A stretch of 7,126 nt of DNA, from contig QNXT01000326.1 in the NCBI GenBank assembly GCA_003973505.1, positions 1-7,126 on the forward strand. The letters are read 5' to 3'. Made by a program: the position numbers and the translations under genes. The notes beneath the pieces were generated by a model. It did not search any database and was not told the origin of the DNA. It saw only the letters and a list, made by a program, of their open reading frames with translations. The stretch is from Bacteroidota bacterium. Its GTDB lineage: Bacteria; Bacteroidota; Bacteroidia; Bacteroidales; UBA1556. Below, one piece after another: positions 1 to 5,518 of the stretch; position 1 is the stretch's first letter, and every line of letters starts with the position of its first letter.

Positions 1-297
1 ATTGTAGCACCCAAATATATTGATGGAAAGGCTGGTTTAGATTTGTTTTTGAAAAAGAATATCATTTACCCAACCGAAGCTAAAAAACAAGGAATTGAGG
101 GTGTCGTCATAGCTTTTTACTATATTGATGCTAAGGGAAATATTACCGGCATACAACTACAAAGTAATACTCCTGAAATTCTCAACAAAGAGTTTATTCG
201 TGTATTGAAAAAAAGTGGTCCTTGGATACCCGCAACAAAAAACGGAAGATATCTTAAAATGAAAATGTCGGTTAGTTTTGAGTTTAAACTAAACTAA
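1..297 (+). CDS. TonB C-terminal domain protein (3' part only)
   Basis: The reading frame is open from the first base of the window, so the gene begins upstream and only its last 98 residues are visible. These match the TonB C-terminal domain pattern of Bacteroidota: a start resembling 'P.yidGkagl..FL.kNI.YP.eAk..GIeGvV', then 'YIDAKGNITGI', then 'GPWIPATKNGRY' and a final beta strand ending SFEFKLN. In TonB proteins this domain lies in the periplasm and contacts the TonB box of outer-membrane receptors to pass on energy from ExbB/ExbD. Many Bacteroidota proteins carry the domain without being the main TonB, so the exact role is open. Its N-terminal membrane anchor, if any, lies outside the window. 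A TTG codon at 43 could be mistaken for a start, but the domain clearly extends upstream of it. The gene converges on rsmA, whose stop is 58 bp away. Confidence 0.85.
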   Translation: MVAPKYIDGKAGLDLFLKKNIIYPTEAKKQGIEGVVIAFYYIDAKGNITGIQLQSNTPEILNKEFIRVLKKSGPWIPATKNGRYLKMKMSVSFEFKLN

Positions 298-355
298 GTT
301 GAATGATTGGAGCCTTGGATAATCTGAATTAATTCTATCCGTAAAACACATTATT

Positions 356-1117
356 CTATTCCTCCCCCAACATATTCGTAATTTCCACGAACTGCTCCAC
401 ACTTAACTGTTCTGGGCGTTTCATAAAAATTTCCTGACTTAAAACCTCCGGTTTATTAAAAATACTTTTCAAACTTTTGCGGAGCATTTTACGGCGCATA
501 TTAAAACTGGTTTTTACAATTCTCTTAAAAAGCACCTCATCACAATCCAAATGCAATTGTTGGCGGCGGGTCATACGAATTACGCCAGACTTTACCTTTG
601 GCGGTGGATTAAACACATTCTCGTTTACCGTAAACAGATATTTTACATCAAAATAAGCCTGTGTCATTACGCTAAGAATACCATAGGTTTTGCTCCCGGG
701 AGCGGCGCCAATACGCTCGGCAACTTCTTTCTGAAACATACCCGCAAATTCCACTACCTGATCACGATGCTCGATGGCTTTGAAAACAATCTGACTGGAA
801 ATATTATAGGGGAAGTTACCAATAATGGCAAAATCGCCTTGGAATGTAGCTTTGATATCCAGCTTAAGAAAATCACCCAAGATAAATTCTTTTTCCACAA
901 TTTTATTCGCAATCAGATAATCTACCGACTCCTGATCGACCTCAGCCACATAAAGTTGCCGTGTTCTATCTTCTTTCAAAAATTTGGTAAGCACACCCGT
1001 TCCCGGACCAATTTCCAAAACTATTTTAGGCTGATCTGAAATTGTATCCGCAATTTTCTTTGCGATATTTAAGTTGGTTAGAAAGTGTTGCCCTAGGTGT
1101 TTTTTTGCTTTTACCAT
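356..1117 (-). CDS. rsmA: 16S rRNA dimethyladenosine transferase RsmA (KsgA)
   Basis: RsmA uses S-adenosylmethionine to dimethylate two adjacent adenines (A1518 and A1519 in E. coli numbering) in the 3' hairpin of 16S rRNA late in small-subunit assembly. The 253-residue protein is of normal length for the family. Visible motifs are KKHLGQHFL (5-13), the SAM-binding [10 protein letters not shown] (35-44), the acidic motif AEVD (58-61), GDFL (81-84), the catalytic NFPY (101-104) and FNPPPKV (170-176). A basic stretch, [13 protein letters not shown] (205-217), fits the rRNA-binding C-terminal domain. The E. coli enzyme has NLPY where this has NFPY; the aromatic change is compatible with the family. 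The start ATG is at 1117, the first Met before the conserved K-rich N-terminus. No Shine-Dalgarno box is seen, as is usual in this phylum. It is the last gene of a minus-strand cluster, 25 bp after the nuclease gene. Confidence 0.97.
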   Translation of the reverse strand: MVKAKKHLGQHFLTNLNIAKKIADTISDQPKIVLEIGPGTGVLTKFLKEDRTRQLYVAEVDQESVDYLIANKIVEKEFILGDFLKLDIKATFQGDFAIIGNFPYNISSQIVFKAIEHRDQVVEFAGMFQKEVAERIGAAPGSKTYGILSVMTQAYFDVKYLFTVNENVFNPPPKVKSGVIRMTRRQQLHLDCDEVLFKRIVKTSFNMRRKMLRKSLKSIFNKPEVLSQEIFMKRPEQLSVEQFVEITNMLGEE

Positions 1118-1142
1118 TGGTTAATAAATAATTGATTGATTT

Positions 1143-1976
1143 TTAGTTATTTGCGATTAGATTTTTAGCTTCGTTCATAATCTTACGAATTTTCGTTGCA
1201 CGAATTCCATATTTGGCGAGCACTTCCTCCGTGAGTTCCCGACAAAGCACAAGGCCTTCATCAAGGATATATTGCTTTTCCTTTTTTGTCATGCTGTGCA
1301 GACTGGTTATAGGGTGCAGTCCGGCATGGTCGATGCGCTGACGCAGACTTCCAATCTCAGGAAAATCCCAGGAAATTAATTTCAGTCCGGCACAGTTTCC
1401 AAAGGTAAGAGCATCTTCGGTGAAACGAGTATTTGTAACCAACCAACCTTCCAATTCTTGATGGTCGAGTTTTCCTTCATCCTTCCAGGCATTCTCAATA
1501 TCATTGAAACGAGAACGAATATACATAGCCACTTTCACATCGCTTTTACGATTCCCCTCGCGATGGTATTTACACTCCACAATAATGCGTTTTTGCTCAC
1601 TCTCAGCTACTACATCCACTTCATGACTCACGCATTTACCTTGCACAATCACCCCAACTTCCGTTTTATAATCCATAAATTCAATCAACTTACCCACAAA
1701 TTTTTCAAAAGGATAGCCTGTGGGTCCCAACTCCATAATGGCTTTCTTCAAACGATAACGCCCGGCTACTCTATGCGATTTAATTTTGAGTAAATCATAG
1801 GCTTTCTGATAGATTTTATGTGTGGACATGCCATCAACTAATTGTCCTTCTAAAGCTTCTAACACTTTAGCAACATCCTCATCACTTGCTCCTGAACGCT
1901 TTAATGAATTAATAAGCTTTGACTCTTCAAAAGGAACTCGCTCTCCGGATTTCTTTGTAATTAATATTCTGTCCAT
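1143..1976 (-). CDS. ATP-cone domain fused to an Mrr-like PD-(D/E)XK nuclease
   Basis: This 277-residue protein appears to have three parts. Residues about 3-86 resemble an ATP-cone, the nucleotide-sensing domain of NrdR and ribonucleotide reductases: ITKKSGERVPFEESKL, a central helical part, then RVAGRYRLKKAIMELGPTGYPFE. Residues about 90-205 look like an Mrr-type PD-(D/E)XK nuclease, with E92, D121 in HEVDVV, and E134 and K136 in IIVECKYH as candidate catalytic residues. Residues about 221-277 are helical and basic (KYGIRATKIRKIM) and could bind DNA; I do not recognise that domain. The start at 1976 (MDRILITKK) is preferred because the longer form from 2018 overlaps the SDR gene, and its extra residues are read from the repeat-like sequence at 1991-2017. 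It lies 10 bp after the SDR gene and 25 bp before rsmA. The true substrate is unknown; no methyltransferase or specificity subunit is nearby, so a classical restriction system is not supported. Confidence 0.8.
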   Translation of the reverse strand: MDRILITKKSGERVPFEESKLINSLKRSGASDEDVAKVLEALEGQLVDGMSTHKIYQKAYDLLKIKSHRVAGRYRLKKAIMELGPTGYPFEKFVGKLIEFMDYKTEVGVIVQGKCVSHEVDVVAESEQKRIIVECKYHREGNRKSDVKVAMYIRSRFNDIENAWKDEGKLDHQELEGWLVTNTRFTEDALTFGNCAGLKLISWDFPEIGSLRQRIDHAGLHPITSLHSMTKKEKQYILDEGLVLCRELTEEVLAKYGIRATKIRKIMNEAKNLIANN

Positions 1977-1986
1977 GATATGTGAT

Positions 1987-3021
1987 TTATTGATCCTTGA
2001 GCGTAGTCGAAGGGTCATTTTCTATGATAAAGAGCTTACAAGTATCCTCAATGCATTTCTTCAATGGAATAAACTCAAAACCCAATTCCTTAATAATTTT
2101 ATCTGACGAATAGCTGTAAAAACTATTGGCATTATGTGCTGTTTCTTTGGTAATCAGCGGAGCTTTACTTGAAAAAAGGCTGGCAACTTTCAAAGCACGC
2201 CAAGTAATTCCACTTAAAATAGAGCTTGCAAAATATGGTGGAGGCTTTACATCCAACGCCTTGGCAATTGTATCAAAAAGCTGTTTATAGCTCCAATTAT
2301 CAGAAGAAAGAATATAGCGTTGATTCACAATATTACTTTCCATCAATTGAACCATTGCTTTGCTTACATCCCGCACATCTACATAGCCATTGGTGCCTTT
2401 AGTGTAAAACTTCAGCCCTTTATACACTGTTTGAATCAATTGTGAACTACCCTTATTCCAATCACCTGGACCTATAATTACTGATGGGTTTACGATTACG
2501 GCATTTAAGCCTTCAGCAATTCCACGCCACACTTCCTGCTCGGCATCAAATTTCGATTGCGAATACACCGAGCTTTTATAAGTTGCATCCCGATAATCTT
2601 CTTCGGTAGTAGCACGATTGCTTTCCCCTCTTCCCAAAGCCGCAATGGAACTCACATAGCATAATTTACGCACCTTATTCTTAATACAAGCATTGACCAT
2701 ATTATGCGTTCCCTCCACATTAATCTGTAGAATTTGGTCGTGGTCGTCAGGATTGAAACTCACAAAAGCTGCCGCATGATACACTTCTTCATTTTCTTCA
2801 ATCAATTCATCCAAAAGATAAAAATCAAGAATATCACCCTCAATCCAATCTATTTTTTGAAGAAGGTCATCGGCATTCTCCGAATAATAATGAAAAACTT
2901 TTTCGATAACCGACAGGCTGGATGTTGGACGCTTCAATGCACGTACAGGAATTCCTTTTTGTATTAAATCAAATACAAGATGTGCTCCAACAAGCCCTGT
3001 TCCTCCGGTTACAAATGCCAT
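1987..3021 (-). CDS. Extended SDR, NAD-dependent epimerase/dehydratase family protein
   Basis: A 344-residue extended short-chain dehydrogenase/reductase. The N-terminus carries the dinucleotide-binding TGGTGLVG (5-12), with EGDILD (61-66) as the conserved acidic motif next to the adenine site and HAAA (82-85) after the fourth strand. The catalytic set is visible: YVSSIAALG (122-130, Ser124/125), YSQSK (153-157, Tyr153 and Lys157) and the NPSVIIGPG motif (178-186). The variable C-terminal half, which fixes substrate, shows DVRDVSKAM (215-223) and a hydrophobic stretch near 266-283. It resembles the dihydroflavonol-reductase-like and sugar-nucleotide-epimerase group, but no substrate can be named. 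No membrane anchor is evident. The last eight residues (PSTTLKDQ) come from a sequence that looks like a dispersed repeat (see 1991-2017), so the native end was probably near 335. It is the first gene of a likely three-gene transcript with the nuclease gene and rsmA; its promoter would lie in the palindrome-rich region above 3021. Confidence 0.9.
   Translation of the reverse strand: MAFVTGGTGLVGAHLVFDLIQKGIPVRALKRPTSSLSVIEKVFHYYSENADDLLQKIDWIEGDILDFYLLDELIEENEEVYHAAAFVSFNPDDHDQILQINVEGTHNMVNACIKNKVRKLCYVSSIAALGRGESNRATTEEDYRDATYKSSVYSQSKFDAEQEVWRGIAEGLNAVIVNPSVIIGPGDWNKGSSQLIQTVYKGLKFYTKGTNGYVDVRDVSKAMVQLMESNIVNQRYILSSDNWSYKQLFDTIAKALDVKPPPYFASSILSGITWRALKVASLFSSKAPLITKETAHNANSFYSYSSDKIIKELGFEFIPLKKCIEDTCKLFIIENDPSTTLKDQ
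1991..2017. repeat. Dispersed-repeat-like hairpin at the 3' end of the SDR gene
   Basis: The 27-bp stretch has arms TGATCCTT and AAGGGTCA that pair over 8 bp with one G-T wobble, around an 11-nt loop. The core TTGAGCGTAGTCGAA and its reverse-strand translation DPSTTL are familiar to me as a short sequence seen in many unrelated bacterial genomes, often at gene ends; this is from memory and not a search. Here it is translated as the final residues of the SDR, just before the TAA stop at 1987-1989. In another frame it encodes the spurious N-terminal extension of the nuclease gene. Copy number in this genome cannot be judged from the window. Confidence 0.6.
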
Positions 3022-3093
3022 TTATATCGTTTTTGTTTGAATGGTAAAAGTATGGAAAATAAAGCAAAATGGCTAAGTTCTAATTCTTACCAC

Positions 3094-3143
3094 TTTTTCA
3101 ATGGTTTTTCGCCCCAACCCTAAAGGTAGAAACCATTGAAAAA
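3094..3143. repeat. Hairpin 1 with 14-bp perfect arms and CCTTTAGGG tip
   Basis: The arms TTTTTCAATGGTTT (3094-3107) and AAACCATTGAAAAA (3130-3143) are perfectly complementary over 14 bp and enclose 22 nt. Read on the minus strand, the loop contains CCTTTAGGG, three bases, then GGG (3112-3126). The same core occurs on the plus strand in the neighbouring hairpin 11 bp away. It lies 73 bp upstream of the SDR start codon, so it could be in that gene's promoter or leader. The T-rich foot could also support termination, but no gene needs a terminator at this exact place. Confidence 0.8.
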
Positions 3144-3154
3144 ACAAGATTCAT

Positions 3155-3206
3155 TTTTTTACTTTTTGGTTCCCTTTAGGGCAAGGGTAAAACAAAAAGT
3201 AAAAAA
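3155..3206. repeat. Hairpin 2 with 14-bp perfect arms and CCTTTAGGG tip
   Basis: The arms TTTTTTACTTTTTG (3155-3168) and CAAAAAGTAAAAAA (3193-3206) pair perfectly over 14 bp around 24 nt. The interior can pair further (CCCTT at 3172-3176 with AAGGG at 3183-3187). The plus-strand loop holds CCTTTAGGG, three bases, then GGG (3173-3187), the same core as hairpin 1 but in the opposite orientation. The arm sequences of the two hairpins are not the same, although each pairs fully with its partner. This suggests two copies of a family in which stem pairing is kept while the stem sequence varies. Confidence 0.8.
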
Positions 3207-3259
3207 TGCTGTGACAATTGCAAAATCTGTTTTAAATAAAAAAGGAATGTTTTACGCAA

Positions 3260-3296
3260 AAAACGAGAGTCTCACAAAAAGTGAAGCTCTCGTTTT
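3260..3296. terminator. Bidirectional intrinsic terminator
   Basis: AAAACGAGAG (3260-3269) pairs with CTCTCGTTTT (3287-3296). After a 2-nt internal mismatch, TCAC pairs with GTGA around an AAAAA loop. On the minus strand the stem is followed by six T residues (complement of 3258-3263), the form expected of a Rho-independent terminator for the carboxylase operon, whose last stop codon lies about 135 bp upstream in the sense of transcription. On the plus strand the stem also ends in TTTT, so it could act both ways. It would insulate the carboxylase operon from the downstream SDR cluster on the same strand. Confidence 0.8.
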
Positions 3297-3307
3297 CTTA
3301 ATAGTAT

Positions 3308-3433
3308 TAAATATTGTCAGAAATCGTCAAGATCGAGGCGTCTGAAGGAATGAAATTTAAGAGTTTACCTTAGTAAATGACTAAATTTCAGTTCAAGGAC
3401 AACGCTGAGATTGGCGATTTCCGGCAATATTTA
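3308..3433. repeat. 126-nt imperfect palindrome including the carboxyltransferase stop codon
   Basis: Outer arms TAAATATTG (3308-3316) and CAATATTTA (3425-3433) pair perfectly. Pairing continues inward with few breaks: 3317-3330 with 3411-3424 (one mismatch, two G-T wobbles), a weaker part near 3333-3341 and 3402-3408, an internal loop, then TGAAATTTA (3351-3359) with TAAATTTCA (3382-3390), and an apical TTTAC-CTTA-GTAAA (3364-3377). The right end overlaps the TAA stop of the carboxyltransferase gene, so the whole structure would form at the very end of that mRNA, before the terminator. It could be a small non-coding element such as a MITE-like insertion, or a structure that stabilises the 3' end of the transcript. 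Confidence 0.7.
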
Positions 3434-4966
3434 CAATGGAATATTACCATGCTTCTTAGGAGTATTCTGCTCGCTCTTATTGGCAGTCATCTCCAAGGCA
3501 GAAATCAATTTCTGACGTGTATCTGCTGGCATAATAATTTCATCAATATAACCCAACTCAGCCGCCTTATACGGATTGGCAAATGCCTCAGTATATTCAT
3601 CAACTGTTTTGGTCAATTCTTCACCTTCGATACCACGATATAAAATATTTACCGCTCCAGCGGCTCCCATTACGGCAATCTCTGCTCCAGGGTAAGCCAT
3701 ATTCACATCGGCACCAATTTGCTTGGAGTTCATCACACAATAGGCTCCTCCGTATGCTTTACGAGTAATCAAAGTAATTTTTGGAACGGTAGCCTCAGCA
3801 AATGCATAAAGCAATTTCGCTCCATGCTTAATAATTCCGCCGTACTCTTGAACCGTACCAGGCAAGAAACCAGGAACATCCTCAAATACAACCAAAGGAA
3901 TGTTAAAAGCATCGCAGAAACGTACAAAGCGAGCTCCTTTAATGGAAGAATCGATATCAAGCACACCAGCAAAGAAAGCAGGCTGATTAGCTACAAATCC
4001 TACCGAGCGACCGTCCATACGTCCAAATCCAACTACAATATTTTGTGCAAAATGCTCCTGCACTTCATAAAAATATCCATTATCCACTACCGAATGAATC
4101 AGCTCTTTGATATCATAAGGTTTATTTGGATCAGCAGGAACCAAATCATTTAATTTCTCATCTCTACGGTCTATAGGGTCGTTATTGGCAATCCGTGGTG
4201 CATCGTCCATATTATTGGAAGGAAGAAAAGCCATCAACTCACGAATGGCCATAATGCTACTTGCATCATCATCATTCATAAAATGAGCTACACCACTTTT
4301 GGTGTTATGCGTTACAGCACCACCCAATTCTTTTTTAGTTACCTCTTCGTTGGTTACCGATTTTACCACATCAGGACCAGTAACAAACATATAACTTGAA
4401 TCCTTAACCATAAAAATAAAGTCGGTAAGAGCAGGAGAATAAACTGCACCACCAGCACAAGGACCTAAAATAGCTGAGATTTGAGGAATTACTCCCGAAG
4501 ATTTGGTATTCAACCAAAAGATATCGGCATAACCAGCCAAACTTTGTACACCCTCTTGAATACGTGCTCCTCCCGAATCGTTCAATCCGATGATAGGCGC
4601 ACCATTTTTCATAGCCAATTTACTCACTTTGATAATCTTATTGGCATTACTGCGGCTCAATGAACCTCCAAAGACTGTAAAATCTTGTGCATACAAATAA
4701 ACCAAACGGCCATCAATTTTTCCATAACCCGAAACAACACCATCTCCGAGAAACTTGTTTTTCTCCATTCCAAAATTGGTAGAGTGGTGAACCACAAATT
4801 TGTCAAACTCCACAAAGGTTCCTGGGTCTAATAATAAATCAATACGTTCACGAGCTGTTAAGCGACCTGCTGCATGCTGTTTTTCAATACGAGCCTCGCC
4901 TCCACCTAATTCCGCTTTGGCATTTATTTCTTCAAACTTTTTATATTTATCTTCGTTTGTCAACAT
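3431..4966 (-). CDS. Acyl-CoA carboxylase carboxyltransferase (beta) subunit, probably propionyl-CoA carboxylase
   Basis: This subunit moves the carboxyl group from carboxybiotin to an acyl-CoA, most likely turning propionyl-CoA into (S)-methylmalonyl-CoA in the cytoplasm. The 511 residues match the usual length for PccB/MmdA proteins. The N-terminal crotonase-fold half shows [12 protein letters not shown] (31-42), SGGARIQEG (131-139) and [16 protein letters not shown] (168-183). The C-terminal half shows [10 protein letters not shown] (361-370), [14 protein letters not shown] (375-388), [11 protein letters not shown] (402-412) and [14 protein letters not shown] (428-441). The end KKHGNIPL is typical of the family, so the protein is complete. 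At position 410 it has Cys where propionyl-specific enzymes have Asp and acetyl/broad enzymes Ile, a position known to affect substrate choice. Members annotated mmdA (decarboxylase) are close relatives; the operon with a biotin carboxylase and the absence of downstream membrane subunits favour carboxylation. It starts 24 bp after the biotin carrier gene and is followed by a large palindrome and a terminator. Confidence 0.93.
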   Translation of the reverse strand: MLTNEDKYKKFEEINAKAELGGGEARIEKQHAAGRLTARERIDLLLDPGTFVEFDKFVVHHSTNFGMEKNKFLGDGVVSGYGKIDGRLVYLYAQDFTVFGGSLSRSNANKIIKVSKLAMKNGAPIIGLNDSGGARIQEGVQSLAGYADIFWLNTKSSGVIPQISAILGPCAGGAVYSPALTDFIFMVKDSSYMFVTGPDVVKSVTNEEVTKKELGGAVTHNTKSGVAHFMNDDDASSIMAIRELMAFLPSNNMDDAPRIANNDPIDRRDEKLNDLVPADPNKPYDIKELIHSVVDNGYFYEVQEHFAQNIVVGFGRMDGRSVGFVANQPAFFAGVLDIDSSIKGARFVRFCDAFNIPLVVFEDVPGFLPGTVQEYGGIIKHGAKLLYAFAEATVPKITLITRKAYGGAYCVMNSKQIGADVNMAYPGAEIAVMGAAGAVNILYRGIEGEELTKTVDEYTEAFANPYKAAELGYIDEIIMPADTRQKLISALEMTANKSEQNTPKKHGNIPL

Positions 4967-4990
4967 AATTTCAATTCTTTAAGTTCTTTA

Positions 4991-5500
4991 TTATTCCACA
5001 ATAACCAATGGTTGTCCACCATCAATATTATCGCCTTCTTTTACGCAAACCTCAATAATTTTTCGGTCTTGCTTCACTTTATACTCGCTTTCCATTTTCA
5101 TGGCCGACACAATCACCACAGCGGTTCCTGCAGCTACCTCGTCACCCTCTTCAACAAGTATTTTCACTACTTTACCTGGCATTGGCGACGAAATGGCGTT
5201 ATCATCTTCAGCACCTCCACCTTTACCACGAGCTTTCAAATACTTAGATTCAGCATCAACTACTTCCACATCATAATGGTTATACTCTCTGCTCACTTTA
5301 TATTTCTTAGGTTTATCAGTTTCAACCACCTCCAAATTATAAGATATATGATTATTCAAAACCGAATAGTTTCCCTTTTGTAACTCGAGATAGTCTAATT
5401 TATACACTTCTCCATCTACCGAAACGAATGCATAATTGCCTTTGCGGTCAAGCAATTCAACCTCGGCACAACGTTCTCCTATATTTATTTCTAATTTCAT
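4991..5500 (-). CDS. Biotin carboxyl carrier subunit of the acyl-CoA carboxylase
   Basis: A 169-residue protein with a C-terminal biotinyl domain. The conserved SPMPGKVVKILVEEGDEV (105-122) is followed by the biotinylation motif SAMKMES (132-138), in which Lys135 would carry biotin added by a BirA-type ligase. The residue before AMKM is Ser where Glu is most usual; this is tolerated in the family. A Gly-rich, charged linker (about 91-100, GKGGGAEDD) separates the biotinyl domain from an N-terminal part of about 90 residues rich in predicted beta strands. That part may be the beta-barrel portion of the BT domain that in fused PCC alpha chains lies between carboxylase and carrier. The swinging biotin serves the carboxylase encoded just upstream and the transferase encoded just downstream. 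It begins 18 bp after the biotin carboxylase stop, with an A-rich leader containing AAAGAACT and no Shine-Dalgarno box. Confidence 0.93.
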   Translation of the reverse strand: MKLEINIGERCAEVELLDRKGNYAFVSVDGEVYKLDYLELQKGNYSVLNNHISYNLEVVETDKPKKYKVSREYNHYDVEVVDAESKYLKARGKGGGAEDDNAISSPMPGKVVKILVEEGDEVAAGTAVVIVSAMKMESEYKVKQDRKIIEVCVKEGDNIDGGQPLVIVE

Positions 5501-5518
5501 AGTTCTTTCATTAAAAGA

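Larger units (their letters stand above)
3022..3430. other. Intergenic region filled with inverted repeats
   Basis: No credible coding sequence lies in this 409-bp gap between the SDR start and the carboxyltransferase stop. It holds four palindromic elements in a row: hairpins at 3094-3143 and 3155-3206, a terminator at 3260-3296 and a large imperfect palindrome at 3308-3433, which runs 3 bp into the next gene. Only 3022-3093 and short spacers are free of them. The promoter of the SDR-nuclease-rsmA transcript should lie near 3022-3093, but I see no clear match to the Bacteroidota TTTG / TAnnTTTG pattern at proper spacing. Confidence 0.85.

Noticed and set aside
317..340. Possible terminator between the TonB-domain gene and rsmA (GGATA ... 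TATCC with GAATTAATTC inside)
   Set aside because: The stem is only 5 bp, AT-rich and lacks a T-run; too weak to call.
1977..2018. Longer start for the nuclease gene giving MTLRLRSRINKSHI
   Set aside because: It would overlap the SDR gene and is read out of the repeat-like sequence; the ATP-cone begins right after the Met at 1976.
3022..3093. Promoter for the SDR cluster (TTTTGC and TACTTTTA on the minus strand)
   Set aside because: The two boxes are about 12 bp apart instead of about 19 for the Bacteroidota consensus, and the second box lacks the final G.
3136..3345. Plus-strand reading frame of 69 codons in the intergenic region
   Set aside because: It starts with TTG inside hairpin 1 and runs through hairpin 2 and the terminator; its composition is set by the palindromes and it has no recognisable domain.
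3769..3972. Minus-strand frame encoding a hydrophobic, membrane-like peptide
   Set aside because: It lies wholly inside the carboxyltransferase gene in another frame; the host gene is intact with all its motifs.
3431..4966. Sodium-pumping methylmalonyl-CoA decarboxylase alpha subunit (mmdA)
   Set aside because: Sequence alone cannot fully exclude it, but the operon contains a biotin carboxylase and ends at a terminator without OadG- or OadB-like membrane subunits.
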